Assembly (NCBI GenBank): GCA_964454015.1
Contig: CAYVQF010000004.1
Span: forward strand, 62,001 to 126,000
From: CAYVQF01 sp964454015
Lineage (GTDB): Bacteria > Myxococcota_A > Bradymonadia > UBA4248
Direction of reading: 5' to 3'
Length of the DNA stretch: 64,000 nucleotides
Each line of letters opens with the position of its first letter. Positions within the stretch are counted from its first letter, which is position 1. A program made the translations under genes and the position numbers. The notes below the pieces were generated by a model. That model was not told the origin of the DNA. It saw nothing but the letters and a program-made list of their open reading frames with translations, and made no database searches. Positions 1-8,625 of the stretch are shown piece after piece.

Positions 1-276
1 CTGCAAATGCGCCGCGTGCACCGCCTCCTCACGGAACGCAAAATCACCCTCACCCTCAGCGACGCCGCCATCGATTTCCTCGTCGAGGCCGGCTACCGCC
101 CCGACTTTGGCGCTCGCCCGGTCAAACAGGCCATCCTCGAGCACGTCCAAGACCCCCTCGCCACGGTCTTGTTGGAAGGCGATTTCCCCCCAGACACCCT
201 GCTCGTGGGCGAAGTCGCCGCCGACGGCACCCACCTGGTCTTCGCCCCCAAAGCCGAGGGAGCCCAGACACCATGA
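1..276 (+). CDS. clpB: ATP-dependent chaperone ClpB, C-terminal fragment
   Basis: The reading frame is already open at base 1, so this is the 3' end of a gene that starts outside the window; about 91 codons are visible. The text matches the small domain that closes the second AAA+ module of ClpB: a basic helix (RRVHRLLTERKI), then GYRPDFGARPVKQAI, the ClpB signature G-[YA]-x-P-x-[YF]-GARP-[LV]-[KR], and an EHVQDPLATVLLEG helix. ClpV of type VI secretion lacks GARP-LKR in this form, so ClpB is preferred. The role is disaggregation of stress-denatured proteins together with DnaK. The stop overlaps the next start (ATGA at 273-276), so translation is probably coupled to the lipoprotein downstream. 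Confidence 0.85.
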   Translation: MQMRRVHRLLTERKITLTLSDAAIDFLVEAGYRPDFGARPVKQAILEHVQDPLATVLLEGDFPPDTLLVGEVAADGTHLVFAPKAEGAQTP

Positions 277-2228
277 CGCTGCCCCCCTCGCCTCAGCTTC
301 GCCGTGCCCTCCTTTTGGGAACCACCCTCGCCGTGGCGTGCGCCCTGGCACCGGCCTGTAAACTCTCGGAGGCCCCCAAGAAACGCAGTGAACCTGCCGC
401 CGCGCAGAGCACCCACCCGGAGCCAGGGGAGAAGCCCGAGCGCCAGCCCAGCGAAACCAACCAGGAACAGTCCCCCGACCTGGACACCCTGGCTCGCCAA
501 GCTGATCAGTCGGAGCTGCTCACCTTCCCGTGGATGCAGCTCATCGTCGAGAAGAACCCCTGGGTGGAGCCCGCGCACCACGCCGACGTGGTCGCCCTCA
601 TCGGCGACCAGGCCATCACCATTGGCGACACCCTGGCCCTGATGCAGGCCGTACCGCACCTCGCCGGGGCCCACTTCGACAGCGACGTGGCCCGCCGTCA
701 GTGGCTGGATCGCCTCGTCGAAGTGGAGCTACTCACTGAGGTGGCCCAGGCCGAGGGCCTCCTCGACACCGAGGTCACCGAGCTGGCCGCCTGGAACGCG
801 GCGGCGCGCCTCGTGCGCTTCGCCAGGCTCGAAAGCCTGGCCGCGGCGGTGGATGCCGAGGCCATCGAGGCCTACACCCAAGCCCACGCCGGGCGCTTCA
901 CCCGCCCCGAGCGGCGCCGCGGCAACCTCATCGTCGTGCCGACCACCGAACAGGCTGAGGCCCTGCGGCGCGATATCCTGGCGCGCCAGCCCGAGCGCAG
1001 CCCGGGACGGGTGCCCCTCTTCGAGTCCTTCGCGCGCAGCACCAGCATCGATGAAGGGACGCGCCACAATGACGGCCGCCTGGGCTGGGCGACGCGGGAC
1101 GCAGACACGCCCTTCAAGAGCAGCGTGTCGGCTGCCATCGTCGAGGCCCTCTTCGCCCTCGAGCCCTTCGAGATTTCCCAGCCCATCGCCCTCGATGGCG
1201 GCGCGGCCCTGGTCATCAACACCCAGATCGTCAAAGCCTACCACACCCAGCCGGCCTTGGTGGCGCGGACGGCGCGCTATGCCCTGGCCCAACCGCAGGA
1301 GCTGGCGCAACTGGCCGATCTCCTGCAGGCCTGGCGACAACGAGACGGGCGCCTCGACGGCGATGTCTGGGAGCGCTTCACCTGTGAGAAGAGCGGTTGC
1401 GCCGTCGCCGCCGAGGCCGACCTGCAGCAGCGCGTCATCATCGGGCCCGGCCCTGGGCTGACGCTGGCGCTCCTGCAGCGCCTGGTGCAGGAGCTGCCAC
1501 CGGGCCATCAGGAGCGCGTGGTCCACGGTCCGTGGCGCCAGGCCTTTACGGCCCAAGTCGAGACGCTGGCGGCGCTCTTGGCCGAGGCCGAACAGGCGGG
1601 CTATCTCGACACCTTCGCCGTGGCCCACGCCAAGCGCGCCGCTGCGGTGACGGCGCTGCGGGCGCGCCTGGCCTTGGCCGTGCGCGCCGAGATCGACGAC
1701 GCCGAGATCGAGGCTTACTATCGCGACCACCCCGAGGAATTCATCCGCCCTGAGCGCCGTCGCGCCATGGTCGTGGCCTATGCGAGCCAAGAGGAAGCCG
1801 AGGGCGTGCGGGCCGAGATCATGCGCCTGGAGCCGTCCCTGCGGGGTGACGCCCTGCGCACCCACGCTGCGACCACCTCCAAAGACCAGCGTTGGCAAGG
1901 GACCCAGGGGGTCTTGCCCTACATCGCCTTGGACGATGAGACCTTCAGCATCGACGTGGCCATGCGCGAGGCCCTCTTCGCCCTCGACGTGGGGGACGTG
2001 AGCCCCGCCGTCGAGGTGGATGCCCTGTGGTATCTCATCTACTTCGACGCGCAACGCCCGGCGCAGCAGGTGGCCATGACCCAGGCAAGGACGGTGATCC
2101 GCGCCCGCTTGTCCAAGGCGCCCATGAGCGACTTCCTCGAAGAGGTGCGTCAGGAGCAACAACAGGAGCGCGCCCTGCGACTTTTCCCAGAGGTGCTGGG
2201 CCTGCTGGCGGGTGACCACGTTCACTGA
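273..2228 (+). CDS. Lipoprotein with duplicated parvulin-type (SurA/PpiC-like) module
   Basis: 651 residues. The N-terminus is a lipoprotein signal: RR-containing n-region, hydrophobic core and a lipobox ending APAC, with Cys29 as the probable lipidated residue, followed by a low-complexity P/E/Q linker to about residue 75. Two homologous blocks follow. Each starts with an IEAYxxxHxxxFxRPERRR stretch (about residues 196-215 and 478-500), then a 'VVxxxxQEEAEGVRAEI'-like segment and a late 'LFALExxxISxP' or 'LFALDVGDVSPA' motif. This is the layout of parvulin-like prolyl isomerases (SurA/PrsA/PpiC). Inference: a periplasm-facing folding factor, consistent with cotranslation with ClpB. I cannot tell whether either isomerase active site is intact. 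It overlaps clpB by 4 bp. Confidence 0.7.
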   Translation: MTLPPSPQLRRALLLGTTLAVACALAPACKLSEAPKKRSEPAAAQSTHPEPGEKPERQPSETNQEQSPDLDTLARQADQSELLTFPWMQLIVEKNPWVEPAHHADVVALIGDQAITIGDTLALMQAVPHLAGAHFDSDVARRQWLDRLVEVELLTEVAQAEGLLDTEVTELAAWNAAARLVRFARLESLAAAVDAEAIEAYTQAHAGRFTRPERRRGNLIVVPTTEQAEALRRDILARQPERSPGRVPLFESFARSTSIDEGTRHNDGRLGWATRDADTPFKSSVSAAIVEALFALEPFEISQPIALDGGAALVINTQIVKAYHTQPALVARTARYALAQPQELAQLADLLQAWRQRDGRLDGDVWERFTCEKSGCAVAAEADLQQRVIIGPGPGLTLALLQRLVQELPPGHQERVVHGPWRQAFTAQVETLAALLAEAEQAGYLDTFAVAHAKRAAAVTALRARLALAVRAEIDDAEIEAYYRDHPEEFIRPERRRAMVVAYASQEEAEGVRAEIMRLEPSLRGDALRTHAATTSKDQRWQGTQGVLPYIALDDETFSIDVAMREALFALDVGDVSPAVEVDALWYLIYFDAQRPAQQVAMTQARTVIRARLSKAPMSDFLEEVRQEQQQERALRLFPEVLGLLAGDHVH

Positions 2229-2254
2229 AGCGCTCCAACCTGCGAGGCTTGCGC

Positions 2255-3457
2255 ATGAGCTGGATTTCTCGGTTAATTGGATCAGACCTACGGGCAGCGC
2301 AGCAAGCCGAGGCGGCCGGGAGATTGGAAGAAGCAGCCCAGCGCTACGCCAAAGCCGGCGAGGACGCGCAGGTCGCTCGCGTCCAAGTCGCGCGCGCCGC
2401 CCGCACGGCCGATCGCTGGGAGGGGTTGGAGCTGCTCCGCGCCGCGCTGCAAGCCAGCGAGCGCGGTGGCCAAAGCGAGCAGCTCCGCGAAGTGCAGCTC
2501 ACCTTGGCCCAGGCTTTGGTCGCGTGGGTGGATCGGGTGGGGGTCATGGATCGCCGCGACCAGCGCCTCCTCGAAGAGGCGGCCAACCTCTACCTGGCCC
2601 GGGCAGACTTCGAACGCGCCGGGGATCTCTTTTCCCGCATCGGCTACAAAGAGCGCGCCCAGGATGCCTACGTCCGGGGCGGGCACATCGAGCAGCTCGA
2701 AGACCAAGCCTTCATGCAGGCCCTCCAGGAAGACACGGAGAAGCAACTCGCCGATCTGCTGCGCCGCTATGAGCTCGCCGTCGTGCAAGAGGAGTGGCTG
2801 GCGGCGCACGCCGCGGCGGCCCAGGCCTGTGAACTGGCACCGAACGCGATCCAATACCGAGAGCTGCGCCAGCGCATCGCCCAGCGCTTGCCACCGCCGC
2901 GCCGGCTCCGCCTGCGCACGGCAGCCGGTGTCGAGTTGCGCCTCATTGGGGGGGAGAACGTGACCATGGGCCGGGATCCCGAAGTGGACCTGCCCCTCGC
3001 CTTGCCCGGGGTGAGCCGGACGCACGCCCAGATCGTCTTCTCCCCCGCCGGTGTGAGCGTCGAGGACTTGGGATCGCGCCTCGGTACCACCGTCGACGGG
3101 CGCCCCTGCGCGCCGAGCCAAGCCTTGGGCCCGGCCGGCACCATCGCGTTGGGTGAGCTGGCCTCGCTCTCCTATCGCGCGCTGCACGGTGAGCGCGGCT
3201 GGATGGTGGCCTGCACGGTGAACGCGGCAGGGAACGCGCCCCTCAGCCAGCTCTTGTGCGGCACCTGGGCCCAATGGCCGCTCGAGGGGGCGAGGGACCC
3301 CCTCTCCTTTGCCCTCATGGACGACTACTGGCATCTCTTGCCAGCGGCCGGTGGGGCAGCCGTCAGCCTCGATGGGCGGGCCATTGCTGCGCCGACTTTG
3401 CTTTGTCTACACGGCCGCGCCGAGGCGGCCACCACCGCCATCGAGGTCTTGGGATGA
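2255..3457 (+). CDS. TPR-like and FHA-domain protein
   Basis: 400 residues from the ATG at 2255, chosen over the TTG at 2249 because a GAGG box lies 7 nt upstream. The N-terminal two thirds (to about residue 205) are helical with TPR/SNAP-like texture, such as repeated AGRLEEAAQRYAKAGE and ADFERAGDLFSRIGY units. Residues about 215-300 form an FHA domain: MGRDPEVDLPL, SRTHAQIVF and DLGSRLGTTVDG give the phosphothreonine-binding signature G-R ... S-R-x-H ... D-x-x-S-x-x-G-T. It should therefore read Thr phosphorylation, and the obvious writer is the kinase immediately downstream, whose start overlaps this stop (ATGA at 3454-3457). No signal peptide or membrane segment is visible, so it is probably cytosolic. 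The last ~100 residues are unassigned. Confidence 0.8.
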   Translation: MSWISRLIGSDLRAAQQAEAAGRLEEAAQRYAKAGEDAQVARVQVARAARTADRWEGLELLRAALQASERGGQSEQLREVQLTLAQALVAWVDRVGVMDRRDQRLLEEAANLYLARADFERAGDLFSRIGYKERAQDAYVRGGHIEQLEDQAFMQALQEDTEKQLADLLRRYELAVVQEEWLAAHAAAAQACELAPNAIQYRELRQRIAQRLPPPRRLRLRTAAGVELRLIGGENVTMGRDPEVDLPLALPGVSRTHAQIVFSPAGVSVEDLGSRLGTTVDGRPCAPSQALGPAGTIALGELASLSYRALHGERGWMVACTVNAAGNAPLSQLLCGTWAQWPLEGARDPLSFALMDDYWHLLPAAGGAAVSLDGRAIAAPTLLCLHGRAEAATTAIEVLG

Positions 3458-4833
3458 GCCTCTTTCGACGCCTCAAAGGACTCTTGGGCGGCACGGCCGC
3501 GCCGAGCGCCGCTGCGCCGCCGTCGCCCCAGGACAGGCCCACGCCAGGGGCCGCTGCCGAAGAGAAGTTGCTGGCGCCCCTGCTGGCGGCGCTGGCCCAT
3601 GGCGGCGGTGCGGTGGCGGGTCTCCAGGCGGCTTCTACCTTGCTGGAGGTGCATCGCGAGGCGCTGCGAGACTTGGCAGCGACGGATCCTGCGCGGGCCG
3701 TGACGGTGCTGCGGCGCTATCTGGCCGAGGCACCGGCGCACGCCCCCCTGCTGTGGATCCTGGCTCAAGTCTATCAGGAGAGCCGAGAGATCGCCGCTGC
3801 CATGGAGATCTATCAGCGCCTGAGCCAGAGCGAGAGCGAGCGCGCTGCGGCCTGCGCCTGCGTCGCGGCCCTCTATGAGCACCACCTCGGCGACAGCGAG
3901 CAAGCCGTGCGCTGTTATCAGCAGGCGTGGCTGGCAGATATGTCCCGTGAGGATTGTTTCGCTGCGGCCCTGCGCCTGCAGGAGGATCGGGATGAGAACC
4001 GGGCGCCGCCGCTCTTGGTGCTGCGATTGGAGCAGGCACCGGAGGGCATCGCCCTGCTGCACCCCATCGGACGCGGCGGCAGCGGCACGGTCTTTTTGGG
4101 GCAGGACCAGAGCTTGGGACGCCAGGTCGCGGTGAAGTTCCTGCACCCGCATCTGCGCCGGGATGCCCGGGCGATGGAGACTTTCTTGGCTGAGGCGCGC
4201 TTGGCGGCCTCCTTCAATCACCCGCGCATTTTGCCCATCTACGATATCGACCCCGCCAAAGGGGCGCTGGTCATGGCCTATTTGGCGCACGGCTCGTTGG
4301 CGGATCGGCTGCGCGCCCAGGTGCCCATCGCGCCCGAGGCGGCCTGGCGCTGTTGCGCTCAGGTGGCCGAGGCGCTCAGTGAGCTGCACCTCCGCGGCGT
4401 GATCCACCGCGACGTCAAGCCCGCCAATATCCTCTTCAGCGCACCTGGCGAAGCCGTGCTCAGTGACTTTGGCATCGCCCATTTCGACGAGGCGGCGCAG
4501 GTGGTCGGGACGCGCCTCTACGCGCCGCCCGAGCTGGCTCTGCACGGCCGTGTCGACGACGATGCGCGGCGCGACAATTACGCCCTCGGTTTGTTGTTGG
4601 CCGAGATGTTGAGCGGCGAGGCGCCGCCGCTGCACCTGGAGTTGCGGGCCCAGTGGTTGGCCGCGGCTGGGACCAAGGTCCCTGAAGCCCTCGCGGGGCT
4701 CATCGCTGGGCTGCTGCAGCGGCTCTGCGCTCCTGATGTGAGCCAGCGCTTGCGCCATACGCCCGCACTCGCCCAAGTCTTGCGCCAGCCCCTGCAGGCG
4801 GAGCTGACGTCGGCCTTGTCGGGCTTGAGTTAG
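3454..4833 (+). CDS. Ser/Thr protein kinase with N-terminal TPR-like region
   Basis: 459 residues from the ATG at 3454. The open frame extends upstream to 3256, but that part lies inside the FHA gene and the ATGA overlap decides the start. Residues about 60-185 are helical and TPR-like (ILAQVYQESREIAAAMEIY). The Hanks-type kinase domain spans about 200-440: glycine loop GRGGSGTVF near 206, catalytic Lys in VAVKFL, catalytic loop HRDVKPANI near 318, and DFG in SDFGIAHF near 337, then an APE-like APPEL. All key catalytic residues are present. No transmembrane helix or PASTA/PEGA sensor follows, so it is likely a cytosolic kinase. Close coupling with the FHA protein suggests a kinase and phospho-reader pair. 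Confidence 0.9.
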   Translation: MSLFRRLKGLLGGTAAPSAAAPPSPQDRPTPGAAAEEKLLAPLLAALAHGGGAVAGLQAASTLLEVHREALRDLAATDPARAVTVLRRYLAEAPAHAPLLWILAQVYQESREIAAAMEIYQRLSQSESERAAACACVAALYEHHLGDSEQAVRCYQQAWLADMSREDCFAAALRLQEDRDENRAPPLLVLRLEQAPEGIALLHPIGRGGSGTVFLGQDQSLGRQVAVKFLHPHLRRDARAMETFLAEARLAASFNHPRILPIYDIDPAKGALVMAYLAHGSLADRLRAQVPIAPEAAWRCCAQVAEALSELHLRGVIHRDVKPANILFSAPGEAVLSDFGIAHFDEAAQVVGTRLYAPPELALHGRVDDDARRDNYALGLLLAEMLSGEAPPLHLELRAQWLAAAGTKVPEALAGLIAGLLQRLCAPDVSQRLRHTPALAQVLRQPLQAELTSALSGLS

Positions 4834-4849
4834 CCGCTCGGGGGATTGG

Positions 4850-4873
4850 GCCCGGCTTTTGCTCGGGCCGGGC
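4850..4873 (+). terminator. GC-rich hairpin after the kinase gene
   Basis: GCCCGGC at 4850-4856 pairs with GCCGGGC at 4867-4873 around a 10-nt loop that contains TTTT, 16 bp after the kinase stop. There is no T-run after the stem, so this is at best a weak or Rho-assisted terminator, or an mRNA 3' structure separating the clpB run from the next lipoprotein gene. Confidence 0.3.
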
Positions 4874-4924
4874 GCGCCCGGACGATGGGTGTGCCGGGTG
4901 CTCTCGGAAGAAGCGAGGCTCTCC

Positions 4925-6382
4925 ATGCCAACCAAATGTGCGCGCCGGCTGTTCCTGTGGTGGCTCGCCGTTCTGATCTCGACCCTCAGCGCCTGCGGGG
5001 AAGACCGGCCGAGCGCCGAGTCACTGTCCTTGCGGGATTGGCTCGCCCTGGCCCCGGCCCGTGTGGCGGAAATGTCACGCTCGGACCTGGCAGCATTTTC
5101 ACAGCGCTTGGCCGAGGCCTGCGGCGCCGAGGAGCGCAGCGGGGACGAAGCCGCACAACCTGAGGCTGAGGTCCTGCCGGGGCTCCCCATGGCGAGCGCC
5201 GAGATCATGCAGGCCCTCGTGGGCTTTGACGGCGAGCGCGCGGCGTCTGGACGCGATGTGGCGCCCCTGTTGCGGGTCGAGGGCCAACGGGTGCGCTCGC
5301 TCTCCCAGGCCGGGAGCGCTCTCAACTGGCGCTCGCAGACCTTGCTGCAGGTGGCGCCGCTGCAGCCCGGTGAGGCACACTACCAGGGCATCGTGATCTA
5401 TGACCAGGCGTGGTCTGCCGAGGAGCTGCGCGCCGCCGTGGGCGCCGAGATGGGGGGCCTGGTGCAGATGGAGCCCGCCCTGCGCCGCTTCCTCGCGCTC
5501 AACCACTGTTGGGCCTGGCAGACCGCCTCGGTCGTGCTGGCGCCAGCGCCGCAAGCCCCCTTTGTCTTGGCCTACGTACCGGAACGAGAGACGCTCTATC
5601 TCAACCCCAACGTCCTCTTCCTCCTCGGCGAGGACGTGGACCTGGGCGCGGGAGCCGTGGGGCACGGCGGCGCACCGACGCCGCAGTTGGAGCTCCCCGA
5701 CGCGATCCAGGACTGCGTGCAGCGTGAGCGCCAGCGCTGTGGGTCCTGCCTGGACGGTGCAGGCACCTGCCAGCCGCTCTTTGCCGGGGGCGTGGCCACA
5801 GAGGAGTGTGAAGCGCTGGCGCGCGACGGTGACGCCGGTTTTGCCTTGCTCTGTTATTCCTATTGGGTTGAGGACAACCTGGCCTGTTTCCTCGCGGGCG
5901 ATCCCAACCGCATTTGCTCAGACGGCCGCACGGACTACACGGAGCTTGGACAGCTCTGGGAGCTGGCGTCGCTGCGTACCAACGTGAACTGTCTGAACTT
6001 GATCGTGGCGTGTGAAGCGCAACGTCAAGGCGAGGTGCGTCCCGAGCCCAAGCCATCGCATCAGGGCGAGGCCCTCAGTAGCGGAGGCCAGGATGGCTGC
6101 AACGAGCTGCTCGATTGTTTCTGTGTGGCCTCCGAGGGCTTGGCCTGTGGCAGTGAGGGCAGTGAGGGGGGCAGCAGCGGCCTGTGCGAGAGCGACAGCG
6201 GCGCGAGCGGCCTGTGCGAAGGAGACGCATGGGATGGCTTCTGCGTTCTTGGTCCCCGGCGCGTGGGTGGCCTCGGACATGGTGGCCCAGAGCTGAGTGC
6301 CTTGTGGCGGCGCGCCGAGGGTGGGGGGAGAGCCTTCCTCTTGCCGCTTGTCTTCTTGGCCTTCGCGGCTTGGCGCGATTGA
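4925..6382 (+). CDS. Cys-containing lipoprotein with C-terminal hydrophobic segment, function unknown
   Basis: 485 residues. The ATG at 4925 is preferred to the upstream TTG at 4859 because GAGG sits 6 nt before it and it opens a classic lipoprotein signal: basic n-region, LFLWWLAVLIST core, lipobox LSAC with Cys24. The mature protein has scattered Cys (CVQRERQRCGSCLDGAGTC, CNELLDCFCVASEGLACG) that suggest disulfides, so export is likely. The C-terminus is Gly/Ser/Cys rich and ends in a short hydrophobic helix followed by WRD (FLLPLVFLAFAAWRD), which resembles bacterial C-terminal sorting tails. That resemblance is an inference; the Cys directly before the helix expected for MYXO-CTERM is absent. 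I do not recognise an enzymatic domain. Confidence 0.6.
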   Translation: MPTKCARRLFLWWLAVLISTLSACGEDRPSAESLSLRDWLALAPARVAEMSRSDLAAFSQRLAEACGAEERSGDEAAQPEAEVLPGLPMASAEIMQALVGFDGERAASGRDVAPLLRVEGQRVRSLSQAGSALNWRSQTLLQVAPLQPGEAHYQGIVIYDQAWSAEELRAAVGAEMGGLVQMEPALRRFLALNHCWAWQTASVVLAPAPQAPFVLAYVPERETLYLNPNVLFLLGEDVDLGAGAVGHGGAPTPQLELPDAIQDCVQRERQRCGSCLDGAGTCQPLFAGGVATEECEALARDGDAGFALLCYSYWVEDNLACFLAGDPNRICSDGRTDYTELGQLWELASLRTNVNCLNLIVACEAQRQGEVRPEPKPSHQGEALSSGGQDGCNELLDCFCVASEGLACGSEGSEGGSSGLCESDSGASGLCEGDAWDGFCVLGPRRVGGLGHGGPELSALWRRAEGGGRAFLLPLVFLAFAAWRD

Positions 6383-6469
6383 GGCGTGACAGGTCTTGGC
6401 CTGGGGCAAAAAGGTGCTTAGCTCTCTTGGTCGATGTTGCTTCAGGTGGCTCTTCACCGCGGGCCATGC

Positions 6470-6475
6470 TACAAT
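6470..6475 (+). promoter_or_regulatory. Candidate -10 element (TACAAT) for the cdnL-like gene
   Basis: TACAAT at 6470-6475 lies about 65 bp upstream of the CarD-family start in the 156-bp gap after the lipoprotein gene. No convincing -35 hexamer stands at 16-18 bp, so only the -10 is proposed. Confidence 0.3.
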
Positions 6476-6538
6476 GCGCAAGTTTTGGTTTGCGCCAACA
6501 ACAAAAATGGCGGAGCGGAATTGGATAGGCCGCAGGAG

Positions 6539-7045
6539 ATGAACGAAGAGACGACAACGAACGGGCAGTGGAAAGTGGGGGACAAAGCTGTCTACCCGAG
6601 TCACGGCGTGGGCGAAATTACGGCGATCGAGGCGAATGAACTCTTTGGCCCCAAGGCAACGGTTTACGTCCTCGAGCTCCTGCATACATCGCGGCGCATC
6701 CTCATCCCGACGACCAAAGCGGAACAGGTTGGCTTGCGCGCTGTGATCAGCGCTGCCGAGGCCGACCGCGTCATGGCGACCCTCAGTGAGCCGCCTCCGC
6801 CGGCGAAGCCCATGCCCTGGACCAAGCGGCAACGGGCGCTGCTCGATAAGCTCAGCAGCGGCTCACTCTCTGACGTGGCAGAGGTCTTGCGCGAGCTCTT
6901 CCACCTGAAGTGCGTCAAGGACCTCTCTTTTGGTCAGCGCCGCCTCTTTGACACGGCCATCTCCCTCCTCGTGCAAGAGGTGGCCATCGCCAAGGACAAA
7001 GAGGCCGAGCTGATCGAGGAAGAGATCCGGGCGATCTTTGGCTGA
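6539..7045 (+). CDS. cdnL: CarD/CdnL-family RNA-polymerase-binding transcription factor
   Basis: 168 residues from the ATG at 6539. The N-terminal Tudor-like RNAP-interaction domain begins WKVGDKAVYPSHGVGEI, the hallmark of CarD/CdnL, and runs to about residue 70 (RRILIPTTKAEQVGLR). A helical C-terminal DNA-contacting domain follows (SDVAEVLRELFHLK, DLSFGQRRLFDTAISLL), matching the usual CdnL length of about 165. Family knowledge: CdnL stabilises open complexes at rRNA and housekeeping promoters and is essential in Myxococcus. The start is uncertain: AGGAG abuts the ATG with no spacer, whereas the in-frame TTG at 6521 has GGAG five bases upstream and would add six residues. It converges on the PEGA kinase gene, 11 bp away. 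Confidence 0.9.
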   Translation: MNEETTTNGQWKVGDKAVYPSHGVGEITAIEANELFGPKATVYVLELLHTSRRILIPTTKAEQVGLRAVISAAEADRVMATLSEPPPPAKPMPWTKRQRALLDKLSSGSLSDVAEVLRELFHLKCVKDLSFGQRRLFDTAISLLVQEVAIAKDKEAELIEEEIRAIFG

Positions 7046-7056
7046 GCAAAGCCCCC

Positions 7057-8604
7057 TCAGAGCCGCGTGATCAAAATGGCCTGAACCTGCACCTGAGAAC
7101 GCGCCGTGTTCACCGTGCGCTTGTCTTCGTAGAAACCAGGCGCCTTGAAGACCAAGCTCAGGGAGCGACGACGCGGGAGCTCCACTGTGCAGGGCGTGCT
7201 CTCGCAGATGCGCCGACCCTCGAGATAGACCGCGGCAGCGACCGGCTCAGAGGAGAGCCGGGCGGTACAGGTCTGTGGTTCGGGCTTGCGCTCCGTGGCC
7301 TTCGTCTCACCGTGACCTGCGCCAGCGTCGGCGACGGCTTGGGGTACCGGGACGGGGGGCAGCCCGAGCGCACCCAGGCTCGCCGCGTCGCCGAGGCCCG
7401 CTGCGCAGAGCAGCGCCAAGGGGCGCACCGTCGCCGTGTCGTCTGGCGCGGGGGGAGCGGGCGCCTCGGTCGCCGGCCCGGGTGACGTAGCGGCTGCGCT
7501 CTGAGGGGTGTCGTCGGCGCTCGATGGGCTGCGGCCCAAGAACCACCACAGGGCAGTCGCCAAGACCATGAGCCCCAACAGCGCGGCGATGGCCATGACC
7601 AGCCTCTGCCGGGTGCGCCCCGATGGGGCAGATCGAGGACCCCCGCTGCGCTGGGACGCGAGGGCATGGGAGGGAGGAGCGTTGGGGATGAGGCCCGTAC
7701 TCGCTCGCAGTGGGCTGGGAGCCGGGCTCAGGAGAGTGTCCTCTACCTCCAAGGCTTCGAGTTGGTCATAAAACGCCTGCGCCGTGGGAATGCGCTCCTG
7801 CCACTCCTTGGTCGTCGCCTGTCGGATCAGGGGACCCAGCACCGACTGCGAGAGGTGCGGCGGCATGGACAGGGGCTCAGAGATCTGGTTGGCCAAGATC
7901 TCGTAGGTGTTGTCGCCGCCAATGGCAGGCAGACCGAGCAGCAACTCATAGAGGAGCAGGCCTGCTGCATAGACATCGGAATGGGGCCCGATGTCGCGGT
8001 TGCGGATCTGTTCGGGTGCCATGTAGCGCGGCGTTCCATAACCGCCGTGGCCGGTCTGGGTCAGGTTCTGCGCGGCCATGGAGTCGGCGCCGTCGAGGGC
8101 CTTGCCGATGCCGAAGTCGAGGATCTTGACCCAGTCGGCCTGCGCGCCCATGCGGGTCAGCATGATGTTGGCGGGCTTGAGATCGCGATGGACGATGGAT
8201 TGCTCGTGCGCGGCCACCAAGCCCGAGAGGATCTGTAGCATGATGCGCTTGGCGCGGGCTTGGGTCAGCTTGCCCTCGCGGCGCATGACCGCCGCCATGG
8301 GTTCGCCGCGCACCAGCTCCATGGCCATCCACAGAGCCCCCCCTTCGCTCTGCCCAAAATCATAGAGGTGAACGATGTTGGGATGCTCCAGGCGGCGCAC
8401 GACATCGATCTCGCGCAGAAAACGCTGCACGATGTCCGGGATCTGCTCGTGTACGTGCCCCAGCATGACTTTGACCGCCACGTCCCGATCGAGGCGTTGC
8501 TGACGCGCGCGGTAGACGGCGCCAAAGCCACCCAGGCCTATACACTCGATGATCTGAAAATCGCCGATGGTGTCGCCTGGATTGAGAGGTTTGTTGTCCA
8601 TCAT
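7057..8604 (-). CDS. Membrane-anchored Ser/Thr kinase with extracytoplasmic PEGA domain
   Basis: 515 residues. The kinase domain spans residues 15-285 with glycine loop GLGGFGAVY (23-31), Lys45 in VAVKVM, HRDLKPANI (139-147), DFG at 163-165 and APEQ near 196. A Pro/Ser linker leads to a single transmembrane helix at about 335-356, then a Pro/Ala-rich stretch and a C-terminal PEGA module (about 440-510: SSEPVAAAVYLEGR, CTVELP, GFYEDKRTV). PEGA domains are beta-rich surface-interacting folds common on myxobacterial kinases, so this is probably a sensor kinase with an external domain. It is the last gene of the leftward run, 21 bp after the peptide-binding lipoprotein gene, and it converges with cdnL. 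Confidence 0.9.
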   Translation of the reverse strand: MMDNKPLNPGDTIGDFQIIECIGLGGFGAVYRARQQRLDRDVAVKVMLGHVHEQIPDIVQRFLREIDVVRRLEHPNIVHLYDFGQSEGGALWMAMELVRGEPMAAVMRREGKLTQARAKRIMLQILSGLVAAHEQSIVHRDLKPANIMLTRMGAQADWVKILDFGIGKALDGADSMAAQNLTQTGHGGYGTPRYMAPEQIRNRDIGPHSDVYAAGLLLYELLLGLPAIGGDNTYEILANQISEPLSMPPHLSQSVLGPLIRQATTKEWQERIPTAQAFYDQLEALEVEDTLLSPAPSPLRASTGLIPNAPPSHALASQRSGGPRSAPSGRTRQRLVMAIAALLGLMVLATALWWFLGRSPSSADDTPQSAAATSPGPATEAPAPPAPDDTATVRPLALLCAAGLGDAASLGALGLPPVPVPQAVADAGAGHGETKATERKPEPQTCTARLSSEPVAAAVYLEGRRICESTPCTVELPRRRSLSLVFKAPGFYEDKRTVNTARSQVQVQAILITRL

Positions 8605-8625
8605 GAAAAGCTTACATGTCCGCGG

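Noticed and set aside
1..276. ClpV of type VI secretion
   Set aside because: The GARPVKQAI signature and C-terminal texture match ClpB, and no other T6SS gene is present.
3325..5325. 666-codon minus-strand frame opposite the Ser/Thr kinase gene
   Set aside because: High-GC shadow frame; the plus strand carries intact kinase motifs and coupled starts.
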